Assembly (NCBI RefSeq): GCF_000353285.1 | Contig: NZ_KB731324.1 | Span: 5,226,577-5,290,576, forward strand | Reading direction: 5' to 3' | Length of the DNA stretch: 64,000 bases | Source: Leptolyngbya boryana PCC 6306 | GTDB lineage: Bacteria > Cyanobacteriota > Cyanobacteriia > Leptolyngbyales > Leptolyngbyaceae | In this document: piece by piece, positions 52,055 through 61,992 of the stretch | Layout of the letters: each line of letters begins with the position of its first letter | Position numbering within the stretch: the first letter of the stretch is position 1 | Notes under the pieces: model-generated | What the model was told of the DNA's origin: nothing | What the model saw: the letters and a program-made list of their open reading frames with translations, nothing else | Database searches by the model: none | Program-made: the position numbers and the translations under genes

Positions 52055-52982
52055 AACTAACCATAAACATTAAGCAAAGTTTTCAGGAGATGAAGTATTC
52101 CTTGAGACAGAGTCAGAAGAAAAAGATCATCCGTAAAATATCAATCAATCGGCGGAAAACCCAGACGCTATCAGTCTTATAGGAAGATATCAGTACTGAG
52201 AACAGTCGCGACATCTTAATAGAAACTTGATACTTGTAGAAGCATTTCCTCATATTTGAAGTTCAGTCCTAAATACGAAAAATTCGGAACTATCTAAGAA
52301 CTAGACAGCCCGCCGCACCTATAGATGAATTTCAAATATGTCCTCAGCAAATACTGATGTTGAATTTGTCGAAGTTGCGATGAGCATTATTCGCTAATTC
52401 AAGTATAAATTTTGAGATCGAACCTCCTGAGCTTCGCGTTAAATTGCATTGAGAGAATGACAATTTCAGGGAATCAACGTTTAATGACCTCAGTATTTAA
52501 GATCATCATTAGATTACTCGCTACTTTCCCAAATAACAAGTCAGAATTGCGAACATTTTGACTCAGTTGTAGTTTGTAATACTACCTATCTTGGATTTTC
52601 TTATTTAGACATATATCGGAAAAAACCTGCGCTGAAAGGCTTTGGCAAATTCGCATAAAAATTCAATTTCCAAATTTGCTGATTTGTATGTGAATTAAAA
52701 TACATGCTCAGCCAGATTGAATTCGTCAGTCTTGCCAGGGAAAAACCCACTTTTTCGAGATGATATGTGTAATTAATTACTAAATTTCGATGGGCTAAAT
52801 GGCTCGCGCAAAGAAGTACAAGGAATCCGATGCTTAGTAATTTTTTATACTCAGCATACCGTTAGATTTTGTTGCAAACTGCATAGAATCATGAACTATT
52901 GCTGCGATTTGACTTGTTTCGTGAGGCTTTTTGGTAGAAAACCTCTAGATACAAGTTTTGGATCACGAAAGGAGAAACTCAA
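52055..52982. other. Long divergent intergenic region between the chemotaxis operon and psaK
   Basis: 928 bp, AT-rich, with no convincing coding frame on either strand. It must hold the promoters of both divergent units. Small inverted repeats are present (for example GTAGT with ACTAC near 52569-52585), and TATACT near 52849 could be a -10 box. I cannot assign an RNA gene, but a long leader is notable for psaK. Confidence 0.5.
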
Positions 52983-53243
52983 TTGTTAATCTCTACCTTG
53001 CTAGCAGTTGCGCCGAGAGCTGTGGATTGGAGTCCGAGCGTTGGGGCTGTGATGATTATTTGCAATATTTTGGCGATCGCGTTTGCGAAATACACGATGA
53101 AGAATCCGAGTGCGCCCCCTGAAATGCCTTCATCCAATATGTTTGGTGGCTTTGGACTACCTGCGGTAATTGGTGCGACCTGCTTTGGTCATGTGCTAGG
53201 CGCAGGTGCGATCTTAGGATTGTCCAACATTGGCGTTTTGTAA
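52983..53243 (+). CDS. psaK: Photosystem I reaction centre subunit PsaK
   Basis: An 86-residue protein with two membrane helices (VGAVMIICNILAIAFAKYTM, and PAVIGATCFGHVLGAGAILG) and the family end ILGLSNIGVL. PsaK sits at the edge of photosystem I and helps couple antenna proteins. The start is TTG 52983, supported by AAAGGAG at 52968-52974, eight bases upstream, since no ATG fits. This fixes the organism as a cyanobacterium. Downstream lies the HetC-like exporter, probably in a separate unit. Confidence 0.95.
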   Translation: MLISTLLAVAPRAVDWSPSVGAVMIICNILAIAFAKYTMKNPSAPPEMPSSNMFGGFGLPAVIGATCFGHVLGAGAILGLSNIGVL

Positions 53244-53511
53244 TCTCCAAGTGCCTGATTTGTTACTCAAAGATATTTGGCTAGGGAAGAAATTCTCTAG
53301 CTTTTTTGGTGTGGAAAGCGAGACTTTTGTACTTCACTGGCGGCTCCCTGCCTTCTATATAAAGTTTATTTACGTTTGTATGGATTCTCGAAAACCAGAC
53401 TGCAGAAAGGAATAGGAAAGCTCGAACTTCACAGTAGCTAAAATTTATCGTCTCTTTTGCTAGAACGCTGGATCGCTCTCAACAATCCATCCGATTCTCC
53501 TAGCCCCCCTT

Positions 53512-56466
53512 ATGAAGAAAAATTCAGAGATTGGACGCGACGCGCCTCCAGTCAACTTGGATAGTGCTTATGAGCTACTGTCCGAGATTCTTATGACCCG
53601 ATTTTCGGTCGATCCTGCTTTCTCGCGATCGTTTAATTTTCGAGCCTTTCAACTCGGTGATGTGCTGAACGTCTCTCATGTCATGATTCTTTGCCAAGGA
53701 CGAGTCCGTTTGATTCGGTCGGGTGTACCTGCGGCAGTGTTAGATGTGGGAGACAGTTGGGGATCAGATGGACAATTCTGTGATCCGGTTCTGTCTTATC
53801 AAGCGATCGCGGCAAGTGCTGGATTTGTTGCTGAGATCGACAGTATTCCGTCTGAGCTAGAGTCTGACCTTCAGAAGATGGCTCACGATCGACAACGCTT
53901 GTTGTTTTTGAAGAGTGAGACGGATCTGCGATCGCATTCTAGCCATGTTCTGAAAAAGCTCCTCCCGCATTTGTGTGAGATCCGCATTGCTGCTGGATCA
54001 AGTGTTGCGGATCAATCTGGTCGGTTTTGGTTACGACAGGGGCAAGTTCAAGGCACTCAGCCTCCAACGATTGGGCAAGGGTGGGGCTATCCTCAACCCG
54101 TCCCGTCAGATTGGGTGGCTGCAACTGAACTTCAGCTCTATCAAATGAGTGCAAACCATTGGGATACTGTTTTTCAGAGTGAAGCATCACCCGAGGTCAA
54201 ACCGATCGTTCAGCCTTTGGCGCGAGTTCAACCTGTTGAAGCTCAGCCTGTTCGACCAATTCCGGCTCCTACAAAGCCTGCTGCGATCGAGTTTGCGAAA
54301 CCTCGGCGATCGCGCATTAGAATTGGTCGCGCTCCGTTTATTCCTCAGCAAAGCAGTTCGGACTGTGGGGCTGCTTGTTTAGCGATGATTGCTCAGTACT
54401 GGGGCAAACGATTGAGCATCAATATGTTGCGCAACTTAGCAGGCGTGGGACGATCTGGAGCTTCGCTCAAGGGACTCGCACTCGCGGCAGAAAGTTTAGG
54501 ATTTCAGGCGCGACCTGTGCGATCAAGCTTTAATCGCATGACCGAACAGTCATTGCCTTGGATTGCTCACTGGCAGGGTGAACATTATATTGTCGTTTAC
54601 CGCATGAAGCGGAATCGAGTTCTAGTCGCTGATCCAGCACTCGGTCGGCGATCGATAAGTTATGAAGAATTTCAAGCCAGTTGGACGGGCTATGCCCTGC
54701 TCTTAAGTCCGACTCAACTGTTGAAAGCGTTACCAAAATCAAAACCTTCATTGGGAAGATTTTTGGGAGCTTTTACGCCTTATCGATCAATTGTCTGGTC
54801 GATTCTGCTCGCGTCGGTCTTGCTGCAAATCTTTGGTGTCGTCACACCTCTCTTTACTCAGATCATTCTGGATCAAGTCGTTGTTCACAAAAGCCTACCC
54901 ACACTGCAAATTTTCATCTTTGGATTGTTGCTGTTTGGCAGTTGGAAAATTGGGTTAACTTGCACCCGCCAGTATTTACTGGATTTTTTCTCGAATCAAG
55001 TCGATCTCACCTTGATTAGTGGCTTTATTGCTCATGCGTTGAATTTACCGCTGCAATTCTTTGCGACTCGGCATGTCGGTGATATTGTGACGCGCGTGCA
55101 AGAAAATCATAAAATTCAGCTCTTTCTCACCCGGCAGGCAATCACAGCATGGCTGGATGCAGTCATGGCGATCGTGTATGTCGGATTGATGCTGCATTAT
55201 AACTGGCAGTTGACCCTATTAGTCCTTGGGCTGATTCCACCGATCATCATTATGACCGTGATTGCGAGTCCCTTTCTCCGGCAAATGTCCCGACAGATCT
55301 TTCATGAATCTGCCAAGCAAAACTCGTCGCTTGTGGAAATGCTCACAGGCATCTCAACGGTGAAAGCAACCGCGTCAGAACGAGAATTGCGCTGGCAGTG
55401 GGAGGATGAACTGACGAGTATGTTTAATGCTCAGTTTCGGGGGCAGAAGCTGGCGAATGCCTTGCAGGGTGCAAGTACATTAATCAATTTATTTGGTAGT
55501 ACGTTACTACTTTGGTATGGGGCAAGGCTGGTGATTGCAGATCAATTGACCATTGGGCAATTGGTTGCATTCAACATGATGATTGGTAGTGTGATTACTC
55601 CCATTTTGTCGTTAGTCGGTCTTTGGGATGAGTTCCAAGAGGTTTTAGTTTCGATCGAGCGATTAGACGATATCTTCAGTGCCCAGCCCGAAGAAAGTCC
55701 GGATCAACCTCTGCTCGTGCTTCCACGTATTCGCGGGGAAGTGACATTTGAGAATGTTACTTTTCGCTATCATGCGGATGATAGTCGCAATATTCTGCAA
55801 AACATTTCATTTACGGCTCGTGCAGGGGATACGATCGCTTTAGTCGGTCGCAGCGGGTCTGGAAAAACAACCTTGGCGAACTTGCTTCAAGGGTTATATC
55901 AACCTACCTCTGGCAGAATTCTCATCGACAACACCGATCTGCATCATGTTTCGCCGCAATCTCTGCGATCGCAGCTTGGAATTGTTCCACAAGAGTGCTT
56001 TCTCTTTTCGGGAACGATCCTGGATAACATTACGCTCTATCGCCCTCAATATCGCCTAGAAGATGTGTTAAAAGCTGCAAAACTCGCAGAAGCCCATGCT
56101 TTCATTCAGAGCTTACCTCTGGGTTATCAGACAAAAGTGGGAGAGCGAGGCACCATGCTATCGGGTGGACAACGGCAACGAATCGCGATCGCGCGTGCCC
56201 TGCTCAATCTGCCTCGAATTTTGATTTTGGATGAAGCCACAAGCTCACTCGATACGGAATCCGAGCGACGATTTCAGAAAAACTTGCAGCAAATTAGCCG
56301 CGATCGCACAACGTTCATCATTGCTCACCGACTCTCTACTGTTCGCAACGCAGATTGTATCTTAGTGCTCGATAAAGGCATCATCGCAGAGCAAGGAACT
56401 CATGAACAGTTAATCAAACAAGGAGGACTCTACACTCAGCTTGCTCAACAACAACTGGATCTATAA
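53512..56466 (+). CDS. Peptidase-C39 ABC exporter with cNMP-like N-terminus (HetC-like)
   Basis: A 984-residue exporter. Residues 1-200 resemble a cyclic-nucleotide-binding fold (ILCQGRVRLIRSG, then VLDVGDSWGSDGQF). The C39 peptidase follows with Gln280, catalytic Cys285 (SSDCGAACL), His358 (GEHYIVVY) and Asp374 (VADPALG). Then come six membrane helices and an ATPase with LVGRSGSGKTT, LSGGQRQRIAIARALL and ILILDEATSSLD. Such proteins cleave leader peptides and export the product. HetC of heterocyst-formers has this architecture and lies beside hetP; PteB of Synechococcus is another relative. Confidence 0.9.
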   Translation: MKKNSEIGRDAPPVNLDSAYELLSEILMTRFSVDPAFSRSFNFRAFQLGDVLNVSHVMILCQGRVRLIRSGVPAAVLDVGDSWGSDGQFCDPVLSYQAIAASAGFVAEIDSIPSELESDLQKMAHDRQRLLFLKSETDLRSHSSHVLKKLLPHLCEIRIAAGSSVADQSGRFWLRQGQVQGTQPPTIGQGWGYPQPVPSDWVAATELQLYQMSANHWDTVFQSEASPEVKPIVQPLARVQPVEAQPVRPIPAPTKPAAIEFAKPRRSRIRIGRAPFIPQQSSSDCGAACLAMIAQYWGKRLSINMLRNLAGVGRSGASLKGLALAAESLGFQARPVRSSFNRMTEQSLPWIAHWQGEHYIVVYRMKRNRVLVADPALGRRSISYEEFQASWTGYALLLSPTQLLKALPKSKPSLGRFLGAFTPYRSIVWSILLASVLLQIFGVVTPLFTQIILDQVVVHKSLPTLQIFIFGLLLFGSWKIGLTCTRQYLLDFFSNQVDLTLISGFIAHALNLPLQFFATRHVGDIVTRVQENHKIQLFLTRQAITAWLDAVMAIVYVGLMLHYNWQLTLLVLGLIPPIIIMTVIASPFLRQMSRQIFHESAKQNSSLVEMLTGISTVKATASERELRWQWEDELTSMFNAQFRGQKLANALQGASTLINLFGSTLLLWYGARLVIADQLTIGQLVAFNMMIGSVITPILSLVGLWDEFQEVLVSIERLDDIFSAQPEESPDQPLLVLPRIRGEVTFENVTFRYHADDSRNILQNISFTARAGDTIALVGRSGSGKTTLANLLQGLYQPTSGRILIDNTDLHHVSPQSLRSQLGIVPQECFLFSGTILDNITLYRPQYRLEDVLKAAKLAEAHAFIQSLPLGYQTKVGERGTMLSGGQRQRIAIARALLNLPRILILDEATSSLDTESERRFQKNLQQISRDRTTFIIAHRLSTVRNADCILVLDKGIIAEQGTHEQLIKQGGLYTQLAQQQLDL

Positions 56467-56829
56467 CTGCTGTCGCAAATATTACAGGTACTAAGATCAC
56501 CCGTGCTAGGGGTTGTCATACCGCGTAGAACGATTATGATAGGTATTAGATATAACAAAATGCTCATCAAGTCTTCTAGCAATACTGACGATATCTCTAG
56601 CTACACAGGGATTGCACTACCACGCCACTTAGTTCAGTCTTCAGACATCGCATTGATGGTTAAAATCGCTTCAAATCATCCCGGTAGAAACAACCTTTTT
56701 ACTGAATGGCTTGCTTGTAGATCTAGATTTGGATCTTCCGCAGCCGAAAACAATTAAAGCCCTCATTGCACTGCACTTCATCTGACGACTGGAAATGTTT
56801 CATGCAATTTCTAGTGTTAGGTCATTATT
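56467..56829. other. 363-bp spacer between the exporter and HlyD genes
   Basis: A plus-strand frame 56503-56757 (84 residues; or 73 from ATG 56536) is open but lacks a ribosome binding site and shows no Gly-Gly leader. It could be a small protein or merely chance. No terminator or repeat stands out. Confidence 0.35.
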
Positions 56830-58362
56830 ATGTCGATACGGATTGATTCACTCTCTCTTGAAGATGCACCGCCGCCTACTCTGTCTTCTAACTTGGAGAC
56901 CGATGAACTGTCAGAGTTTGCCTACCTCTATGGGGGTACGCTCGCATCCACTCCAGTCATGCCTTCTGCATTTCCCGACCCTCCCGCAAGTTCGGCGGAC
57001 TCTTCCGACCCCACTCCGCCGGAGAGATGGTCTACTGCGCTGCAAAATGTTCTCGATCGTCCTCCTGCAACTTTTCCCAGTCGCTTAGTCGCGGGTGGTG
57101 TCATCTTTTGTGCGGCATGTGTCGGTTGGGCAACAACGAGCCAGATGGAAGAAATTGGACGCGCGCAAGGGCGTTTAGTGCCTCAAGGGGAAGCTTACAA
57201 AGTTCACCCTGTCGTTTCTGGCAAAATTGCTCAAGTGTATGTGCAAGAAGGTCAGACGGTGAAAGCTGGACAAACGATCGCTGAACTCGATCATGAGATT
57301 GCACTCAATCGAGTGGGAGCCTTACAGCAAGAAGAGCGCAACTATGAAAAAGAGCTGCTGCAAATTGATGCCTTAATTGATAAAACTCGATTAGAAGCAC
57401 AAACGCGATCGACCATTGCGACGGCTGAGATTCGTGCTCAAGAAGCCACGATCGCTCAAGCTCAAGCAAAATTGCAAGGGCAAGACACCACGATTTTGCA
57501 AACTGAAGAACGAGCAACGACCAGTCAAGCTTTACTGGCCCAACTTCAAGCCGATGCTGACAGTCAAAAAGAACGACTCGAACGGCTGAAATTCCTTGTT
57601 GATCAAGGGGCACTGGCGCGGGAGCACCTCTATCAAGCAGAGCAACATTTCGGCGATCGCCAACGCAGCATTACTCAGCAAACCGGAGACATTCAGCAGG
57701 CTTTGGCGGAGTCGCAGAAAATGCGATCGGATTTGCAGCAAGTTGTGGCAGAGTCTCGACGCTTACGGGCGCAGCTGACTCAGAAATACGCAGAAGGACA
57801 AACAGCCCAGATTCAAGCTCAGCAAACGATTCAAAATTTGTTTGTGCAGCGAACGCAGTTAATGGCGAAGAAACAGCAAACTGAGAAGCTGATTCAGCAA
57901 GCGAATGCTGAGATGAAGCAACTTAAATTGCAAGCTCCCGTTGACGGAATTGTTTCCGCCTTGAATGTTAGTAAGCCTGGTGAAGTGGTGCAAGCAGGGC
58001 AAACGGTCAGTGAGATTGCACCTCAGACTGCGCCTTTAGTTTTAGTCGCAGCTTTACCGACGCGAGAAGCAGGGTTTGTCAAACCGGGAGACAAAGTACA
58101 AGTGAAGTTTGATGCTTATCCTTATCAAGACTATGGAATTGTTGGGGGTAAGGTTGTGAAACTGTCGCCTGATATTAAGCAAGATGAGCGATTGGGGGCT
58201 GTGTATCGGGTCGAAATTCAGCTCGATCGACACATGATTCAATCAACCCCGCTCAAAGCAGGTCAGACTGCGTCGGCAGAAATTATCGTGCGTAGGCGCA
58301 CGATCGCGGAAATGCTGCTTGATCCGATTCGCCAATTACAAAAAGGCGGAATTAGTTTGTAG
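56830..58362 (+). CDS. HlyD-family periplasmic adaptor
   Basis: A 510-residue membrane-fusion protein. One membrane helix (VAGGVIFCAACVGWATTS, about residues 88-105) follows a long cytoplasmic N-terminus. A beta-domain with GQTVKAGQTIAELD (biotinyl-lipoyl-like) leads into a long Gln/Ala-rich coiled coil (about residues 165-370), then the returning lipoyl half (APVDGIVSALNVSKPGEVVQ) and a beta-barrel. It links the inner-membrane exporter to a TolC-type outer-membrane channel. Its position between the exporter and the HetP-like gene implies one secretion unit. Confidence 0.92.
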   Translation: MSIRIDSLSLEDAPPPTLSSNLETDELSEFAYLYGGTLASTPVMPSAFPDPPASSADSSDPTPPERWSTALQNVLDRPPATFPSRLVAGGVIFCAACVGWATTSQMEEIGRAQGRLVPQGEAYKVHPVVSGKIAQVYVQEGQTVKAGQTIAELDHEIALNRVGALQQEERNYEKELLQIDALIDKTRLEAQTRSTIATAEIRAQEATIAQAQAKLQGQDTTILQTEERATTSQALLAQLQADADSQKERLERLKFLVDQGALAREHLYQAEQHFGDRQRSITQQTGDIQQALAESQKMRSDLQQVVAESRRLRAQLTQKYAEGQTAQIQAQQTIQNLFVQRTQLMAKKQQTEKLIQQANAEMKQLKLQAPVDGIVSALNVSKPGEVVQAGQTVSEIAPQTAPLVLVAALPTREAGFVKPGDKVQVKFDAYPYQDYGIVGGKVVKLSPDIKQDERLGAVYRVEIQLDRHMIQSTPLKAGQTASAEIIVRRRTIAEMLLDPIRQLQKGGISL

Positions 58363-58401
58363 TGCCCGGATTTTTAAGAATTTCTGAGGAGAGATATTAC
58401 T

Positions 58402-58758
58402 ATGACGTTTCAGCGGGGAAGCGTAGCTCAGTCGCGCAATAAAGTCATGAGTCCTGAACAGTTTAAGCAAGTCGTCGATGCGATTACGGAAGGTCGGTAT
58501 TCTTGGGCTTGTGTGCTGATTCTACGGTTTGCGGGCTACAATCCTGTTCACTTTATTCCACACCGTACCTACAGTCGATTGCTCAAAGAAAATCGCGTAC
58601 AAACTCCGAGCCGATTAACTCAAATCAAGGACTTGGCTTATTCAGAAACGGTCGAGCAGCCCGAAGAAGTTCTACATGGCGGGAAGCTGCCAATTTGGTT
58701 TGTAAACTCACCACCATGTGAGCAACTCAAAGCTCAGCCCGTTTACTCGATTTGGTAG
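58402..58758 (+). CDS. HetP-like protein
   Basis: A 118-residue protein with the HetP-family core: NKVMSPEQFKQVVDAITEGR then YSWACVLILRFAGYNPVHFI and PHRTYSRLLKEN. HetP family members control commitment to heterocyst formation in Anabaena, but relatives exist in cyanobacteria that do not form heterocysts. It lies 39 bp after the HlyD gene, and in Anabaena hetP lies beside hetC, so the neighbourhood matches. Whether this organism differentiates cannot be told here; a general role in exported-signal or filament biology is possible. Confidence 0.8.
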   Translation: MTFQRGSVAQSRNKVMSPEQFKQVVDAITEGRYSWACVLILRFAGYNPVHFIPHRTYSRLLKENRVQTPSRLTQIKDLAYSETVEQPEEVLHGGKLPIWFVNSPPCEQLKAQPVYSIW

Positions 58759-58788
58759 AACGCGCAGCGACGGTTCCAGAGGTTATGC

Positions 58789-59877
58789 TCACTTTGGAAC
58801 CGTTACCCAAGTTCCAGTCTCATTCGATTCATGTGCTAAATCCATCAACAATTGCGAGTAAACTCCTTCTTTCAAAGAGGGTGGTAGAGATTCTTGTCGA
58901 TCGATGCCTAACACCCACTGATCGACGACACGAATAAACGGTGCAATCCGCCCATCTGTGAATACTTGTTCAAATGCAAACTGCTTAGGAATCTCCAATT
59001 CCACTAATTCTTGTCCAAGCGGTGCGCCCCACAGCTTAAATCCATGCACATAATCTTTCTGATTATCGCTACCGAGTACTAGCGTTCCGCGATCGCCATA
59101 AACTTCAATCCAATGCCCGCGTCCTTGAGTCGTGACCGAACTAATACAAATCTGACAAGGCGTACCGTCTGTTAGCTCTAATGTGATGTTGCACGTATCA
59201 TCCGAATCTACAGGCTTTAGGTCGCCTGTACTTGGATCAGGACGGTTTGGAATTGCAGTACTTAACCTTGCCGTTAAGCGATCGACATCGCCAAAGAGCC
59301 AAGCAATGTAATCAAAGGTATGAGACGCTAATGCCCCTAATGCCCCACCCCCTTGCTCTTTACGCGCGTACCAATTCCAAGGACGAGAAGCATCAGCGCG
59401 GCTTGAGACGAGCCAATCAATCTTAATTAACCGCTTTTGTCCGACATAATTTGAGGCAAGCAAATCTGCAAAATGTTGCCAAGCCGGAACAAAGCGAAAC
59501 TCGAAATTCATGCTTGTCACCACTCGACGATCGAGCGATCGCTGATATAAATCGTTTGCTTCTTTGACATTTAAAGCAGTCGGCTTTTCAAGCAGTAAAT
59601 GTTTTCCAGCGTCTAAAACGGACTTTGCTATCTCATAATGCAGGAAAGGTGGAGTGGAAACACTGACTGCATCGACTGTTGGCAGCGATAAAATCTCAGC
59701 GATCGACGAACTTGCCTGAGGAATATTGTGAGCTTGAGCGATCGCCTGTGCTTTTTGCAAGTCACGATGATAGACTGCCACGACTTCAGTGCGTGGATGT
59801 GCCTGTAATCCGGGAATATGGACTTTCTGCCCAAAGCCCGTTCCGACAACTGCTACACCAATCTTAGAACTCGTCAT
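58789..59877 (-). CDS. Gfo/Idh/MocA-family oxidoreductase
   Basis: About 362 residues from ATG 59877, with GAGAT about 7 bases upstream; the longer frame to 60027 is less likely. The NAD(P)-binding motif VAVVGTGFGQKVHIPGLQA and the typical LLEKPTALNVKEAND segment are present, and the C-terminal half is the usual beta-sheet substrate domain. Substrate unknown; most relatives act on sugars or inositols. It is divergent from the Rieske gene, sharing a promoter region. Confidence 0.9.
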   Translation of the reverse strand: MTSSKIGVAVVGTGFGQKVHIPGLQAHPRTEVVAVYHRDLQKAQAIAQAHNIPQASSSIAEILSLPTVDAVSVSTPPFLHYEIAKSVLDAGKHLLLEKPTALNVKEANDLYQRSLDRRVVTSMNFEFRFVPAWQHFADLLASNYVGQKRLIKIDWLVSSRADASRPWNWYARKEQGGGALGALASHTFDYIAWLFGDVDRLTARLSTAIPNRPDPSTGDLKPVDSDDTCNITLELTDGTPCQICISSVTTQGRGHWIEVYGDRGTLVLGSDNQKDYVHGFKLWGAPLGQELVELEIPKQFAFEQVFTDGRIAPFIRVVDQWVLGIDRQESLPPSLKEGVYSQLLMDLAHESNETGTWVTVPK

Positions 59878-59973
59878 AGCTATCTCTTTCACTGCAAAAA
59901 TCTTATTGTATAAGCAGAACAGTCCGATTGTTCCTGCCCCCAGAGTTGTGCAACTCCCGGCAATGGTGGATTT

Positions 59974-60002
59974 TTTCACAGCGAAATTGAGAGAGATATA
60001 AT
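59974..60002 (+). promoter_or_regulatory. Candidate promoter of the Rieske oxygenase gene
   Basis: A perfect -10 box TATAAT lies at 59997-60002; TTTCAC 17 bp upstream (59974-59979) is a moderate -35 match. Spacing is right and the start codon follows 37 bp later. Confidence 0.5.
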
Positions 60003-60038
60003 TAAGATATGTAAAGAAGATCTCCAAAAGGCTGTCTC

Positions 60039-61445
60039 ATGCTGACTGATGCACGTACTTCGATCGCAGAAATTCCAGCAGGTGGAACTGACCCCACTCG
60101 ATTCGACTGGAAAGAAGCATGGTATCCCGTTTATTACATTCAAGACTTGGACAAAACCAAGCCCGCTAAATTCACACTGCTAGGGCAAGATCTAGTGATT
60201 TGGTGGGATGCAAATGCTGAAAGCTGGCAAGCCTTTGAAGATCAATGTCCTCACCGTCTTGCCCCACTTTCAGAAGGCAGAATCGCAGAAGATGGCCTGC
60301 TCGAATGTCCCTATCATGGATGGGCATTTCAGGGCGATGGCACCTGCGATCGCATTCCCCAACAACCCGAAGGGTCGCTTGCGCATCAGTCTAAACGTGC
60401 CTGCGTCGCCTCCTACGCCACGGCTGAGCGTCAAGGCTTACTTTTTGTCTATCCTGGTCAAAACCCGCCCGAACAGGTCAAAATTCCCATCATCGAACCG
60501 ATGGAAGAAACGCCGGACGGATGGGTCTGTCTGAACACATTTCGAGATTTACCCTACGATGCTTTGACCTTGCTCGAAAATGTTCTCGATTCGAGCCATC
60601 TGCCGTTTACGCATCACAAATCGGTTGGCAATCGATCGAATGCGGCTCCGGTTGAACTCGAAGTTTTAGAATCGAGTAAACAAGGCTTTAAGGGATTTTG
60701 GCAAGAAGGGCCGCGCAAAGGCACATTAGGCTCACAGCAGACGACTTTTATCGCACCTGCTCTGATGTGGCATGATCTCACCTCAAAGCAATTTGGTCGA
60801 ACGCTCACCGTCGTTTATGCTACCCCGACCCGAAAAGGAGAATGTCGGGTCTTTGCTCGCTTCCCGTTCAAGTTTGCCTCTAAACTTCCGAGTACTTTCA
60901 TTCGATTGACACCCCGCTGGTACTCGCATTTAGGTAACAACACTGTGCTAGAAGATGACCAAATCTTTTTGCACTACCAAGAGCGATACCTCGCTGAGAA
61001 AGGCGGAAGTGATAACTTTGCAAAAGCTTTTTACTTACCGACTCGTGCTGATACGTTTGTATCTACTTTGCGTCAGTGGGTGAATGCGTTTGAAGCTGAT
61101 CCGTTTCCCGGCGAACCTTTACCGCCGTTGCAATCGATCGACGAATTGCTCGATCGCTATCATTCTCATACGATTCATTGTTCAAGCTGTCGCACTGCGC
61201 TTGCCCGAATTCAGACCATAAAAATTGGAACCACAATCATTGGAGGGTTAGCTTGGGCACTGCTGCAACTGCTCTCAATCGCACTTTCCCCCTCGTCGAT
61301 CACGATCGCGACACTGGCTGCGATCGTGCCACTGATTGCTGGTTCCATTTGGCTTGTACTGAATCGCTTAGAGCAGAAGTTTTACAAAGGGCAACGCACT
61401 CCAGCAAGAAACTTGCCGGAGAAAAAGCGTAAGTCAGCCCTCTGA
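60039..61445 (+). CDS. Rieske oxygenase of the pheophorbide a oxygenase (PaO/Lls1) family
   Basis: A 468-residue protein. The Rieske 2Fe-2S site is CPHRLAPLSEGRI and CPYHGWAFQGDG (about residues 68-100). The mononuclear iron site appears as NVLDSSHLPFTHH. The C-terminus has a CxxC (HCSSCRTALARI), then two hydrophobic helices, as in plastid PaO, Tic55 and chlorophyll-modifying relatives that bind to membranes. Substrate in cyanobacteria is uncertain; a tetrapyrrole is likely. It stands divergent from the Gfo/Idh gene. Confidence 0.9.
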   Translation: MLTDARTSIAEIPAGGTDPTRFDWKEAWYPVYYIQDLDKTKPAKFTLLGQDLVIWWDANAESWQAFEDQCPHRLAPLSEGRIAEDGLLECPYHGWAFQGDGTCDRIPQQPEGSLAHQSKRACVASYATAERQGLLFVYPGQNPPEQVKIPIIEPMEETPDGWVCLNTFRDLPYDALTLLENVLDSSHLPFTHHKSVGNRSNAAPVELEVLESSKQGFKGFWQEGPRKGTLGSQQTTFIAPALMWHDLTSKQFGRTLTVVYATPTRKGECRVFARFPFKFASKLPSTFIRLTPRWYSHLGNNTVLEDDQIFLHYQERYLAEKGGSDNFAKAFYLPTRADTFVSTLRQWVNAFEADPFPGEPLPPLQSIDELLDRYHSHTIHCSSCRTALARIQTIKIGTTIIGGLAWALLQLLSIALSPSSITIATLAAIVPLIAGSIWLVLNRLEQKFYKGQRTPARNLPEKKRKSAL

Positions 61446-61446
61446 T

Positions 61447-61992
61447 TTAGACTGCTTGGAAGCGAGAAGGATTGTCTTGAACTTTCTTTAATAGTCCACG
61501 ACGCTCGGCATGTTTGGTTGTAATTGCAACACTCATCCGAGCTTTTGACATTTCTGCGGGATCGAACGGATCGTAGATTTGATCGATTAAGTCATCGATC
61601 GACAATGGTTCTTTCGCAGAACCCAACACTTCCACGATCGCTTGCATGGCCTTCAAGGATTTGAACTCAGATTTTAGAACTGAGGCATCGAAGGATTTGG
61701 AGGATTTCCGTCCTTTTGCTTTCTTCGGCTCAGCCGCAACGGGGGCTGCTGCTTTTGCCTTGGATTTTGCGGGAGCTTTCGTCGCTTTAGGACTTGCTGT
61801 ACTAGCTGCTGGTGCGCTAGGTGCGCTATCACCACTTGCACCCAACAGTTGCTCAATGTATTGCAACGTTTTGTCGAGTTCTGCTTCTGCTTCGGATTGT
61901 GCTGCCTGAATGAGAGCCTGGCGTTCGCTTAGTAAACGAGAGCGAGTTTCTTCCAAATTGGATTTCAGGTCTTTAGTTAGAATGGATGACAC
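61447..61992 (-). CDS. Coiled-coil / Ala-Lys-rich linker / winged-helix protein
   Basis: A 181-residue protein in three parts: an N-terminal coiled coil (SNLEETRSRLLSERQALIQA), a long Ala/Pro/Lys-rich linker (about residues 55-98) similar to histone-H1-type tails, and a C-terminal winged-helix-like domain (MQAIVEVLGSAKEPLSIDDL, then AITTKHAERRGLLKKV). Such basic linkers suit DNA- or RNA-binding. I recognise it only as a cyanobacterial hypothetical. Convergent with the Rieske gene, with a 1-bp gap. Confidence 0.75.
   Translation of the reverse strand: MSSILTKDLKSNLEETRSRLLSERQALIQAAQSEAEAELDKTLQYIEQLLGASGDSAPSAPAASTASPKATKAPAKSKAKAAAPVAAEPKKAKGRKSSKSFDASVLKSEFKSLKAMQAIVEVLGSAKEPLSIDDLIDQIYDPFDPAEMSKARMSVAITTKHAERRGLLKKVQDNPSRFQAV

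Noticed and set aside
58789-60027. Longer Gfo/Idh/MocA start at 60027
   Set aside because: The extra 50 residues lie over the divergent promoter region and lack family match; ATG 59877 has a ribosome binding site.
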